From contig NZ_RJUK01000001.1 of NCBI RefSeq assembly GCF_003762925.1, forward strand, positions 1,426,001-1,490,000: 64,000 nucleotides of DNA. The letters run 5' to 3'. Under the pieces are notes generated by a model. It saw only the letters and a program-made list of their open reading frames with translations, was not told where the DNA came from and searched no databases. The position numbers were made by a program, and so were the translations under genes. This DNA comes from Marinimicrobium koreense. Its GTDB lineage: Bacteria > Pseudomonadota > Gammaproteobacteria > Pseudomonadales > Cellvibrionaceae. Shown in pieces: positions 17,280-25,794 of this stretch. Positions within the stretch are counted from its first letter, which is position 1. The number at the start of each line of letters is the position of its first letter.

Positions 17280-18042
17280 TGCGAATCAATACCTCCTGCT
17301 CAAAAATCATGGTTTCACCGCCCTCGCTGAAGGCGACGTTTATCTGCAACAACACATTGCGACTATCACTCGCGGCAGACAATACGAAGGGACTGCCCGA
17401 GGCCTGAGCGTTGCGGGCCAACAGATCAAAGTCACTGCCAGGATCAACGTTTGCCGCCGTACGATCCTGCGCGGGATAAAAACGCAGTTGACCACCAAAC
17501 AGGCAGAAGGCCTGGGGTTGATTGAGCAGGAAAAAGCGCCGTCCAATGGAATTGCGCTGCCAGGTCCGGCTGGGGAATGTCACCTCGGTGGTAGTGCGGC
17601 TGTTGACCAGCGCCAGCGACACCGGACTACCGCCATACAGCTCGCCGCTGTCCATCGCTCCGATACTGAGGTAATCCGCGGTGCCAAAGTCCACCGAGTG
17701 CGGCGCGGTCTGGATCGCGGTGTGAGGGGGCGCGCCATTGGCCACATCGGGCACCGGCTCACGGTAGATACCGCCACCCGCCACCGGCATAAACTCCACA
17801 CAGTCGCCGCTATTGGTAATCCGCACGCTGTAGGGCATGGCACCGCGAATCTGGCGGGTCATCCGCTCCAGCGCCTGTCGGGCGGTATTGACCAGTGCCG
17901 CCCGGGCCTGGGTTTGCCGATAGCTATCTGTGGCACTGACGATAAAGCCGGTGCCGATGATGGCCACCAGCGCAAGCACCACGATGACCGTGATCAATTC
18001 CACCAGGGAAAACCCGGCTTGTCGTGACCGGCACCGGCACAT
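17269..18042 (-). CDS. mshO: MSHA biogenesis protein MshO (pseudopilin)
   Basis: A 257-residue type IV pilin-like protein. The prepilin peptidase site is RQAG^FSLVELITV with Glu at +5, followed by a single hydrophobic helix. The size and place between mshD and mshP match MshO. ATG 18042 overlaps the mshD stop (TGATG). It is likely a minor pilin of the MSHA fibre. Confidence 0.87.
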   Translation of the reverse strand: MCRCRSRQAGFSLVELITVIVVLALVAIIGTGFIVSATDSYRQTQARAALVNTARQALERMTRQIRGAMPYSVRITNSGDCVEFMPVAGGGIYREPVPDVANGAPPHTAIQTAPHSVDFGTADYLSIGAMDSGELYGGSPVSLALVNSRTTTEVTFPSRTWQRNSIGRRFFLLNQPQAFCLFGGQLRFYPAQDRTAANVDPGSDFDLLARNAQASGSPFVLSAASDSRNVLLQINVAFSEGGETMIFEQEVLIRNVP

Positions 18043-18521
18043 CAGAAGTTTGTCCTGTAGGCTGAGAGGGTGAGTGATTCACCGCTGGGCGCGGTGGTGG
18101 TCACTGTAATCCGCTTGGCCCAGCGGTTGTTGGTCAGCCCCAACTCACTCCCCGCAAATTCAACCGCGACGGTACGGTTGTATCCAGGATACGGTGCATC
18201 GGTGTCACCATCAAAGCTGCTGACACCTCCCGCATCGGCACAGACCGGCGGTGTCGGACGCCCCGGCGGGGCCTGACTGTCGCAGGCCGGCACTCCGCCA
18301 GGCGGCGTATTGGCATCGTAGGGTTGTGCCAACACCACATCCAGTCGGGACTGGGTGGATTCCAGCAGCCGCACCCGTACCAGCGGGTCCACGCTGTTGA
18401 TCACCGAATATCGATAGACGCCCAGCAAGGCTCCGAGCGCCAGTGCAATCACGGTGATAAAAACGATCAGCTCAATCAGGGTGACGCCGCGTTGGCGAAT
18501 TGGCTCAAGGCGTATAGGCAT
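18042..18521 (-). CDS. mshD: MSHA pilin protein MshD
   Basis: A 159-residue minor pilin with prepilin site RQRG^VTLIELIVF and an N-terminal helix. The body contains a Cys pair (ACDSQAPPGRPTPPVCAD) that could form a disulfide. I took ATG 18521 (MPIRLEPIRQRG) because a short basic leader is typical; the frame extends further upstream only inside mshC. The overlap with mshC is 17 bp. Confidence 0.86.
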   Translation of the reverse strand: MPIRLEPIRQRGVTLIELIVFITVIALALGALLGVYRYSVINSVDPLVRVRLLESTQSRLDVVLAQPYDANTPPGGVPACDSQAPPGRPTPPVCADAGGVSSFDGDTDAPYPGYNRTVAVEFAGSELGLTNNRWAKRITVTTTAPSGESLTLSAYRTNF

Positions 18522-18963
18522 AGCCGCTGGCCTCCACACGCACAGTGGCCGACGTTGAACCGCGGGCAAGCACAATCTGTCCCGGATCGGTCCGGCCCAA
18601 TTTATCAAAGGAATAGGTGCCTGTGCCGACCGTAATGGCGACACCTTCGGGCAGTGTCAGTGGGTAGGTTCCACCGGTGGCGGACACGGGAGTGCCATTT
18701 TCCGTCACATTCAGACCGGACGTGACAACGGTTACCTGAATGGTATTGCTCGTACTGGCACGGGCCATGGCTATTTGTTGCGCGGTAAAGAAAGCAGACA
18801 GGACCTGGTCGCGAGCGGATTGGATCGCTGCAGCGTCGGTATCATAAAAACGGGGCAGCGCCACCACGCTGATAATACCCAGCAGGATGATCACTGCGAT
18901 CAGCTCGATCAGGCTGAAACCCGATGACTTCCGGCCATTGTACATTGCGCACGCTGAGGGCAT
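18505..18963 (-). CDS. mshC: MSHA pilin protein MshC
   Basis: A 152-residue minor pilin with processing site KSSG^FSLIELIAV and Glu +5, then a beta-rich GspH/FimT-like body (YSFDKLGRTDPG). ATG 18963 has AGGT 7 nt upstream; ATG 18945 is possible. The order mshA-(pilin)-mshC-mshD is that of known MSHA operons, apart from the extra pilin between mshA and mshC. Confidence 0.84.
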   Translation of the reverse strand: MPSACAMYNGRKSSGFSLIELIAVIILLGIISVVALPRFYDTDAAAIQSARDQVLSAFFTAQQIAMARASTSNTIQVTVVTSGLNVTENGTPVSATGGTYPLTLPEGVAITVGTGTYSFDKLGRTDPGQIVLARGSTSATVRVEASGYAYTP

Positions 18964-18986
18964 GGTCGGACCTGTTGCAGAGGACG

Positions 18987-19406
18987 TTAGGAGCTGCTTG
19001 GGTTGATTCCGTGAAGCGTAAAGCTGGCGCGGATAGCGGTGTTCGACTCATCAACAACGTCGCACTGAACAGTAGCCATATGCAATACCGTGCCATCGCC
19101 GGACCCGGCCGCTTCAATCCGATAGCCTGTCGGTAAGCCGGTTGCCAACAGAAAACGGGCATTCCCGCAGGCGTTCATTGGGAATGCCGATTGGGAAATA
19201 GTCGCCGGATACGCCTCCCTCAAAATGAAGGTAGCCAAATTGGAAGAACTAGCGGTCGACAAAGTCGCTGCCAACTCCTCTGCTGCCACCCTCTTCGCGG
19301 ACGATGAGAAATCAATCAGCTTGGGAAGCGAAAATGCAGCCAAAACTGCCAAAACAGTAATGACTGCCACCAACTCAACTAGAGTGAAACCCTTAGATCG
19401 GCACAC
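18987..19406 (-). CDS. MshA/MshB-like second pilin
   Basis: A 139-residue type IV pilin with processing site CRSKG^FTLVELVAV and Glu +5. Two Cys residues (MNACGNA and VQCDVV) are placed like those of MshA in the gene before it, so it looks like a diverged paralogue. In Vibrio the similar gene mshB precedes mshA; here it follows. It could be a minor pilin or an alternative major subunit. Confidence 0.82.
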   Translation of the reverse strand: MCRSKGFTLVELVAVITVLAVLAAFSLPKLIDFSSSAKRVAAEELAATLSTASSSNLATFILREAYPATISQSAFPMNACGNARFLLATGLPTGYRIEAAGSGDGTVLHMATVQCDVVDESNTAIRASFTLHGINPSSS

Positions 19407-19430
19407 TCAGGCGTCCCCGAGAAAATTAGA

Positions 19431-19835
19431 TTACGGTGCCGCAACACCATAAACGGTGAAGTCCGCATCAGCCTCGGTATTAGCCACATCGGGGGAGTGA
19501 ACGGTACATGTCACGTTTGCACCATCACCAACCGTCAGGGACTCGATCTCATAGTTTGCGGGTAAGGCTCCACCTTCCAACAAAGCGGCCGCATCGGTAC
19601 AGTTCTCAATCGTAGTTGGAGTTGGCGCATCCTGTATCCCCGCATCGGAGGCGACCGCTGCAGCATAGTTCAATGCACTGGCACTCGCCAGGTTGCCCGC
19701 GACTCCATCAACAGCCGCTTCACGAGCCGCATCCGACAAATCCACAAACCGCGGCACCGCCACAGCAGCGATAATGCCCAGGATAACGATTACCGCAATC
19801 AGTTCGATCAGAGTAAAACCGGATTGTTGTTTCAT
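19431..19835 (-). CDS. mshA: MSHA major pilin MshA
   Basis: A 134-residue major pilin with the shortest leader in the operon (MKQQSG^FTLIELIAVIVILG), Glu +5, and two Cys (IENCTDA, VTCTVH) that probably form the C-terminal disulfide loop. A good ribosome site (GGAG) precedes ATG 19835. It is the only gene of the operon with a sizeable upstream gap (141 bp), which holds a strong promoter; this fits a subunit needed in large amounts. Confidence 0.9.
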   Translation of the reverse strand: MKQQSGFTLIELIAVIVILGIIAAVAVPRFVDLSDAAREAAVDGVAGNLASASALNYAAAVASDAGIQDAPTPTTIENCTDAAALLEGGALPANYEIESLTVGDGANVTCTVHSPDVANTEADADFTVYGVAAP

Positions 19836-19919
19836 AAGAGAACTCCATTAAGGGTCATGAGTTATTGTAAAACCTGTAAAAACCACTACTGGCGCCGAAC
19901 TCCGCACTTGGCGCATGTT

Positions 19920-19938
19920 TTCACCTAATATAGGTGAA
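19920..19938. promoter_or_regulatory. Palindrome overlapping the mshA -10 (operator candidate)
   Basis: TTCACCTA-ATA-TAGGTGAA is an inverted repeat with perfect 8-bp arms and a 3-bp centre. It covers the whole -10 hexamer of the mshA promoter, so a protein bound here would block transcription start. No U tract follows, which argues against a terminator. The regulator is unknown. Confidence 0.65.
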
Positions 19939-19955
19939 TTCAACTTCCATGCCAA
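19927..19955 (-). promoter_or_regulatory. Sigma-70 promoter of mshA
   Basis: On the minus strand, TTGGCA (19950-19955), a 17-bp spacer, then TATATT (19927-19932): 4 and 5 matches to consensus. The predicted start gives a leader of about 85 nt before mshA. An overlapping sigma-54 reading was considered but lacks the -12 GC. Confidence 0.7.
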
Positions 19956-19976
19956 CACTTAAACCGATAAAAAGCG

Positions 19977-20546
19977 TCATTCCAGTGACGAGCTGAGCAA
20001 AACCCGTCCATCAAACGGAAGATAGTCAAAATATCGACGACCACTATCGTCAACCAATTGACGGTAGCGACAGGCGCTTTCCCGCCCCTCGCCCACCTTG
20101 GCCACCCCGAAGACCGCATTGGGCGCCAAAGCCCCCTCCAGGCTGACAGGCGGTGCCTGATGCAGAAACGCCCGCCAAAGATCCAGACACTCCTCGGGAT
20201 CAAGACGACCGTCCGCGGCCTCGCGCCGGGACCGGGTGTTCACCGGCCAGCCCTGAGAGTTCAGGTAGACCCTGATGTCCGAGGCATCTTCCAGCCCCAC
20301 AGGAATCGTCGGCAGCTCGCTGAATACCACCACATCCCGCTCTGTCTCACCTTGTGCCCGCTGAATATACCAGTGAGCCCGCACTCCGGACACCGCCGTT
20401 TTGAAGTTCTGGGCTGCCAGCTCAAAACTCAGCCGCTGCACATCTCCGGCCATGCGGCCATACAGACCCAAAGCGAACACCAGTACGGTGCCGATCAACG
20501 TGGCGATCAACAACCATTCAAACACCCGCTGGGATTTTCGGCTCAT
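19977..20546 (-). CDS. mshF: MSHA biogenesis protein MshF
   Basis: A 189-residue protein with one N-terminal transmembrane helix (VFEWLLIATLIGTVLVFALGLYG) and a periplasmic body (NFKTAVSGVRAHWYIQRAQG). I recognise it mainly from its place between mshG and the pilin genes, which is that of mshF. The prepilin Glu +5 motif is absent. Start ATG 20546, 4 bp after mshG. Confidence 0.75.
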   Translation of the reverse strand: MSRKSQRVFEWLLIATLIGTVLVFALGLYGRMAGDVQRLSFELAAQNFKTAVSGVRAHWYIQRAQGETERDVVVFSELPTIPVGLEDASDIRVYLNSQGWPVNTRSRREAADGRLDPEECLDLWRAFLHQAPPVSLEGALAPNAVFGVAKVGEGRESACRYRQLVDDSGRRYFDYLPFDGRVLLSSSLE

Positions 20547-20550
20547 AGGC

Positions 20551-21771
20551 TCACTGCTGAATGTTGTACATTTCCCACATGGGCAGGAAGATGCCCAGGG
20601 CGAGAATCAGGACAAAACTTGCCATAATGACCACCATGATCGGTTCAATACGATCACTCAGACGCTTGGTATCGTAATCCACCTCCCGCTCATAGAACTC
20701 GGCCACTTCCGAGAGCAGTTGGTCCACCTGGCCGCTCTCCTCCCCCACGGCGATCATCTGCAGCACCAATGGCGTAAACATGCCGCTGGTCATATGGGTC
20801 TGAAACAGCCCTTCACCGCGCTCCACACCGGCCCGAATCTCACGGATCTTGTCACCCAGCCAGGGGTTATCAATGGCCCGGGCACAGAGATCCAACGCCT
20901 GGTTGACCGGCAGACCGGCCCGCAACATCACGCTGAACGAACGCGCATAGCGGGCCATGGAGGCCCGTTCGATAATGTCGCCGATCACAATCAGGCCAAG
21001 TTTTTTGCGGCCCCAGACTCGGGCCCCCTTATCGGTTTTGATATAGCGACGAAACCCGTAAAAGCTGCCCACGGCGATAAACAACAGATAGGGCCAGAAG
21101 GCGACAAAGAAATCGGACACACCCACCAGAATGCGGGTTGGCAACGGCAGGTCCGCGCCAAACTGGGAAAACATATTGGCAAAGGCGGGAATCACCTTCA
21201 CGTTGATGACCATGATGGCGATGGCCAGGGCGATCAATACAAAGCTGGGATAGCGCAGCGCCGCCTTGATGCTCTTGATGGTTTCCTGGTCCCGTTCAAG
21301 ATACTCACTCAACTGCTTGAAGGCGCTCTCCAGAGAGCCACTGCCTTCCCCCACACTCACCACGCTGATAAACAGGTTGTTGAACACGTTCGGGTGGTGA
21401 CGCATCGCTACTGATAATTCCAAACCGGATTCCAGACGGTCGGCAATGTCCTCCAGGGTATTGCGAAAGGTCACATGGCGCAGGTTGGCGGCCAGGCCGC
21501 GAATGCCGCGTACCAGAGGCACGCCCGCCCGGGTAATGGTGTACATCTGTCGGCAGAACATGATCAGGTCAACAGTTTCTACCTGCCCACTGTGGCGCCA
21601 CTCCTGCCAGCGCTCAGACCAACTGGGGCGGTGCTCATAGGGTTCGATGGCAATGGGCGTCACCCCGCGCCCGGCCAATTGGCCGGCGACGGCGTCGGGG
21701 CTGGGGCCTTCGAGCTGGCCGGATACGGGGCGACCCTCGGCGTTGCGGCCTTTGAACTGGTAGAGGGCCAT
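20551..21771 (-). CDS. mshG: MSHA inner-membrane platform protein MshG
   Basis: GspF/PilC-family polytopic protein forming the inner-membrane platform. It has two T2SSF domains: residues about 70-190 (MFCRQMYTITRAGVPLVRGI, SVGEGSGSLESAFKQL) and about 270-395 (ARSFSVMLRAGLPVNQAL, AVGEESGQVDQLLSEV). Three transmembrane segments are visible, the last near the C terminus. Length 406 is standard. Its start codon overlaps the mshE stop (TGATG). Confidence 0.92.
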   Translation of the reverse strand: MALYQFKGRNAEGRPVSGQLEGPSPDAVAGQLAGRGVTPIAIEPYEHRPSWSERWQEWRHSGQVETVDLIMFCRQMYTITRAGVPLVRGIRGLAANLRHVTFRNTLEDIADRLESGLELSVAMRHHPNVFNNLFISVVSVGEGSGSLESAFKQLSEYLERDQETIKSIKAALRYPSFVLIALAIAIMVINVKVIPAFANMFSQFGADLPLPTRILVGVSDFFVAFWPYLLFIAVGSFYGFRRYIKTDKGARVWGRKKLGLIVIGDIIERASMARYARSFSVMLRAGLPVNQALDLCARAIDNPWLGDKIREIRAGVERGEGLFQTHMTSGMFTPLVLQMIAVGEESGQVDQLLSEVAEFYEREVDYDTKRLSDRIEPIMVVIMASFVLILALGIFLPMWEMYNIQQ

Positions 21772-23507
21772 CAGATCAGCTCTGCCTCATCTTCGATCTG
21801 TGCTGAGACTTTCATGACCTCTTCGAGGGTGGAGATGCCCTCTATCGCGTAATCGAGTGCGCTGTGGCTTAGGGGGCGATAGTTGGGGCTCTGCTGAGCC
21901 GCTCGGGTAAACGCATTCAGGCTGTTGTCCCGCAGCGCTTCAGCCATGGCACCATTGACTTCCAACAATTCGAAAACCCCGACCCGACCCCGGTAGCCGG
22001 TGTTATGACAATGGGGGCAGCCCGCCCCTTGTTTGAACTGCACCTGGCTGAGATCGCGCCCCTTGGCGATCGCCGCCAGCAGTTGGCGTTCGTTGGCATT
22101 CGGCTCGTGATCCTGAATGCAACTGGTACAAATGCGGCGCAACAGGCGTTGGGCCACAATCGCCTTGAGTGCCGTGGCCACCAGGTAGGCATCGACGCCC
22201 ATATCGATCAGACGCAGCGCGGAGGTCAGGGCATCGTTGGTGTGCAGGGTGGACAATACCAGGTGACCGGTCATGGCCGCGCGCAGCGCAATTTCGGCGG
22301 ATTCCGCATCCCGGATCTCCCCCACCAGCAGAATGTCCGGGTCCTGGCGCAGTGACGCCCGAAGCACACTGCCAAAGGTCAGGCCGATACGCTCGTGCAA
22401 TTGCACCTGGTTGATACGTGGCAAACGATACTCCACCGGATCTTCCACGGTAATGATTTTCTTCTCGGGCTTGTTGAGCTCCGAGAGTGCCCCGTACAGC
22501 GTCGTGGTTTTACCACTGCCGGTCGGACCAGTGACCAAGACCAACCCGTGAGGGCGAGCAATGATTTTACGAAACCGGTCGACCAGCGCGGGGGGCATGC
22601 CGACCTTGCCGAGAGGCAGTACGCCATCAGTGTGGTCAAGCAGACGCATCACCACCGACTCGCCAAATTGCACCGGCATGGTGGACAGACGCACGTCAAT
22701 ATTGCGGCCTTTCACCTTCAGATTGAAGCGTCCGTCCTGGGGTTTGCGCTTCTCGGAAATATCCAGCCCGGACATCAGTTTCAGACGCACCACCAGGGCC
22801 GGGGCAATGCGCTTTTCGTTCATCACCTGCTCGAGCAACACCCCGTCAATCCGGTTGCGGATACGCAGCACGGTTTCATCCGGCTCGATGTGAATGTCCG
22901 ACGCTTTGGCGGTGATCGCTTCTTCAAAAATTTTCTGCAACAGCTTGACCACCGGCGCATCGCTGTCGGTCGCCTCGGCGGCGAAATCCGTCAAATCGAT
23001 CGCGGAGCTTTCCAGCTCTTCATCCAGTTCTTCGGCCAGCGAGGCAATTTCACTCGCCTGACTGTAGGCGATATCGAGCACATCCAGCAGCTCGGACTCG
23101 CGGACCACCGCCGGTTTGATCGTCTGATCGAGCTGGCGGGTCAGTTCATCCAGACAGAAAATATCCGTGGGGTCGGCCATCCCCAACAGCAGACCGTCGG
23201 GATCTTCCCGTAGCGGAAGCACCCGATAACGCCGGGCACTGGTTTCCGGCAAGCGCCGGATCAACTCCTGGTCAAACCGGAACTGGCGCAGCTCGACGAA
23301 GGGAATATTCAACTGATCGGACAGCAGGTTGAGCAGTGCATTCTCGTCCACGTACCCGAGATCCACCAGGGTGTTCCCCAGCTTCCGGCCGTTCTGCTTT
23401 TGCTCTTCCAACGCGTGGGAGAGCTGGTCGTCGGTAATCATCTGCTGCGCTACCAGCAGATCCCCGATGCGAATGCGTTTGCGAGTGCTTTGTTGAGTAT
23501 CAACCAT
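21771..23507 (-). CDS. mshE: MSHA extension ATPase MshE
   Basis: GspE/PilB-family assembly ATPase, 578 residues. The N terminus carries an MshEN c-di-GMP-binding motif (RIRIGDLLVAQQMITDDQLS, then ALEEQ, followed by KLGNTLVDLGYVDENALL). Next come Walker A (GPTGSGKTTTLYG), Walker B (LLVGEIRDAESAEI) and a zinc-type cysteine set (CTSC, CPHCHNTGYRGR). ATG 23507 (MVDTQQSTRKR) lies 1 nt after the mshN stop; a longer frame upstream is inside mshN. It powers MSHA extension, probably in response to c-di-GMP. Confidence 0.94.
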   Translation of the reverse strand: MVDTQQSTRKRIRIGDLLVAQQMITDDQLSHALEEQKQNGRKLGNTLVDLGYVDENALLNLLSDQLNIPFVELRQFRFDQELIRRLPETSARRYRVLPLREDPDGLLLGMADPTDIFCLDELTRQLDQTIKPAVVRESELLDVLDIAYSQASEIASLAEELDEELESSAIDLTDFAAEATDSDAPVVKLLQKIFEEAITAKASDIHIEPDETVLRIRNRIDGVLLEQVMNEKRIAPALVVRLKLMSGLDISEKRKPQDGRFNLKVKGRNIDVRLSTMPVQFGESVVMRLLDHTDGVLPLGKVGMPPALVDRFRKIIARPHGLVLVTGPTGSGKTTTLYGALSELNKPEKKIITVEDPVEYRLPRINQVQLHERIGLTFGSVLRASLRQDPDILLVGEIRDAESAEIALRAAMTGHLVLSTLHTNDALTSALRLIDMGVDAYLVATALKAIVAQRLLRRICTSCIQDHEPNANERQLLAAIAKGRDLSQVQFKQGAGCPHCHNTGYRGRVGVFELLEVNGAMAEALRDNSLNAFTRAAQQSPNYRPLSHSALDYAIEGISTLEEVMKVSAQIEDEAELI

Positions 23508-23508
23508 A

Positions 23509-24867
23509 TCAGGGTTCCCGGTTTTCGGTTCGACGGACCAGTACGCCGACACGCCCTTCCAGGTATCGGCGAATGGACTCACGGCCATCGTAAGCGCCAC
23601 TGGCCAGCGCCTGCTCGAAGGCTTGCAGTGCCGCCGCCGCTTGCTGGCGGGCATCTTCCGCCAGCCCCAGCCCCAACCAGTAGGCCGGCTGTGCCCCAAA
23701 GTCACTCAGTAACTGCCGGTAATGATTGGCCGCCTGTTCGTGGCGCCCCTGCTCATAATTCAGGCGCGCCCACAAAGCGCGGTAAGGCTCATTGCCTTCG
23801 GCATGTTCCGCCGAGTTCTCCAATAGTGCCAGCGCCCGGGCATTATCCCCACGTAGAGACCAGAGCTCAGCGCCCAGGCGCGAGTGTTCATCATCGGACA
23901 ATGCCCGTGATTCGTTCAACAGTTGCTCTGCCTGTGAGTCGTTACCCTCTTGCAGGTAGAACTCCACCAATGCCACGGTGCTCACCGTCGGCGGCACCCT
24001 ATCTTCCGGCCACTGAGCGAGCGTCTGCTCCAGAAAATGCCGGGCCCGGCTACGCTGATCCCGAGACCACCACTGGCGCGCCTGTTGCGCGCGCCGTCGA
24101 TCTTCGCTGGCAAGATCGAGTTGTACATTGAGCGAGGAGGCGTCTGCCGCCTTCTCGGTTTCCGGCTCCGTACCTTCGCTTTGCGAACGGTTTCGCAGTG
24201 TCTCCAATCGGGCTTCGCTGTTCTGCATCCCCGACAACTGCGGATCGACCGAACGAGCCCGACGCAGAAACTGCTGGGCCGCATCCAGAGCCTCCCGGTC
24301 CATGGCCGCTTCAGCCAGCTCCCGATAACGCTGGGCAATCGCCGCCAGCCCGGCGAGCGCCACCGGATGATCAGCACTGAGGGCCAACACTTGCTGATAG
24401 TATTCGTACGCATTGTCTCCCGCTGGGCGCGTCAATCGATCCCGGTCCCGGGCCTGGCGAGCCTTATCAAGCAGTACCTGAATATCCTCCGAGAAATCGG
24501 AGTCCTGGGATTCATCCGGAATCGCCTCGACGGGTTTCTGAGTCACCGGTTGACTCAATGCCGCCTCTACCTCCCGTGTTGCCGGCATACGGGGCTCCGG
24601 CTCAGCGACTGTGGATTCAGCCACCGGCGCAGAATCGATTGCTGGCACCGGTTGTTCTGTCATCGGCGCACTGCCTTCACCGCCCGCTCCAACCAGTGAC
24701 CAAAACACCAGTGCGGCTATGACCAGTGCCACGAGAACGGCCAGACCCGCACCAACAAAATAGCGCGATTGCATTGGCTGAGTGCGGTGCGTCGATGGGC
24801 CGGCCGGGTTCGGGGAGGTACCGCCCCGTCGATCCAGGTCGCGCAGCATGTCATTCATCAGACTCAC
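23509..24867 (-). CDS. mshN: MSHA biogenesis protein MshN (TPR protein)
   Basis: A 452-residue bitopic protein: a short cytoplasmic start (VSLMNDMLRDLDRRGG), one transmembrane helix (about residues 37-60, LAVLVALVIAALVFWSL), then a periplasmic region with several tetratricopeptide-like helical pairs (YYQQVLALSADHPVALAGLA, ALWARLNYEQGRHEQAANHY). GTG 24867 overlaps the mshM stop (GTGA), and the resulting start matches family members that begin MSLINDMLRDL. Confidence 0.85.
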   Translation of the reverse strand: MSLMNDMLRDLDRRGGTSPNPAGPSTHRTQPMQSRYFVGAGLAVLVALVIAALVFWSLVGAGGEGSAPMTEQPVPAIDSAPVAESTVAEPEPRMPATREVEAALSQPVTQKPVEAIPDESQDSDFSEDIQVLLDKARQARDRDRLTRPAGDNAYEYYQQVLALSADHPVALAGLAAIAQRYRELAEAAMDREALDAAQQFLRRARSVDPQLSGMQNSEARLETLRNRSQSEGTEPETEKAADASSLNVQLDLASEDRRRAQQARQWWSRDQRSRARHFLEQTLAQWPEDRVPPTVSTVALVEFYLQEGNDSQAEQLLNESRALSDDEHSRLGAELWSLRGDNARALALLENSAEHAEGNEPYRALWARLNYEQGRHEQAANHYRQLLSDFGAQPAYWLGLGLAEDARQQAAAALQAFEQALASGAYDGRESIRRYLEGRVGVLVRRTENREP

Positions 24868-25781
24868 GGCGTGCCCCCGTACCACCAGAGCCCCACGCCC
24901 ACCAACAACAAGGAGACCGCCAACCAGGGAGTCCAACCAAAAGGCGTGACGGACAGCCAGCGCCCCAGCCGACGACTTTCGGTGGTATCCTTCACGGCCC
25001 TGGCCACCTGCGCCCGGCCTACCATGGAACGTCCCTGACCGAAGCTGACCAACAACGCCTTGTGGGCGAGCACATTGATCAACCGGGGAATTCCCCCGGA
25101 TGCGCGATGCATCAGCCGGACCGCGCCCCGGGTAAACAGCGAGCGCCCCCGATAACCGGCGGACTGCAGACGAAAATCGAGATAGTCGGCCAGGGTGCGG
25201 CGATCGATGGTACCGAGGGTTTCCGAAAACACGATTCGCTGTTTCAACTGGCGCAAGTCGCTGCGATTGAGCACATCTTCCAACTCGGGCTGCCCCAACA
25301 GAACCACCTGCAACAGTTTGCTTTTTTCCGTTTCCAGATTGGTCAGCAGACGCAAGGCTTCGATGGTCTCCCGGGGCATGGCCTGGGCTTCATCCACCAC
25401 CAGTACCACGCGCCGTTTCTCCGCGGCGAGTGCCACCAGCCGGGCGTAGATCTCATTCAGCAGCTGATAGGCGGGCATATCGGGCGAGGACGGCACACCG
25501 ATTTCCTGGGCCAGGAAGCCTTTCAGTTCGTCCGGCGTCAGGTAGGGGTTGGGAATGTACGCGGTAAGAAACTCCGGCCCCAGGCTGGCCAGCAGCTTGC
25601 GGCACAACAGAGTTTTACCGGTGCCCACTTCCCCGACGATTTTGATGAACCCTTCGCTGTGTCGCAGGGCCAGCAATACCGTATTGAGCACCGCCCGATG
25701 GGCGGCGCTGTCGAAGAAGAACTGGGTATCGGGGGTGAGGGAAAACGGCATCTCCCGCAGCCCGAAGTAGTCCTGGTACAT
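24864..25781 (-). CDS. mshM: MSHA biogenesis AAA ATPase MshM (ExeA-like)
   Basis: A 305-residue ExeA/GspA-family ATPase. The opening MYQDYFGLREMPFSLTPDTQ is diagnostic; Walker A is GEVGTGKTLLCRKLL, Walker B VVLVVDEAQAMP, sensor region LLGQPELEDVL. A C-terminal transmembrane helix (PWLAVSLLLVGVGLWWY) anchors it. Such ATPases help assemble the secretin, whose gene mshL is directly upstream. ATG 25781 was preferred to the longer frame that overlaps mshL. Confidence 0.9.
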   Translation of the reverse strand: MYQDYFGLREMPFSLTPDTQFFFDSAAHRAVLNTVLLALRHSEGFIKIVGEVGTGKTLLCRKLLASLGPEFLTAYIPNPYLTPDELKGFLAQEIGVPSSPDMPAYQLLNEIYARLVALAAEKRRVVLVVDEAQAMPRETIEALRLLTNLETEKSKLLQVVLLGQPELEDVLNRSDLRQLKQRIVFSETLGTIDRRTLADYLDFRLQSAGYRGRSLFTRGAVRLMHRASGGIPRLINVLAHKALLVSFGQGRSMVGRAQVARAVKDTTESRRLGRWLSVTPFGWTPWLAVSLLLVGVGLWWYGGTP

Positions 25782-25794
25782 GACCGGCTCCGCG

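Noticed and set aside
19940-19956. Sigma-54 promoter for mshA
   Set aside because: TTGGCATGGAAGTTGAA resembles TGGCACG-N4-TTGCW, but the invariant C of the -12 GC is A. The overlapping sigma-70 promoter with a 17-bp spacer explains the same sequence better.
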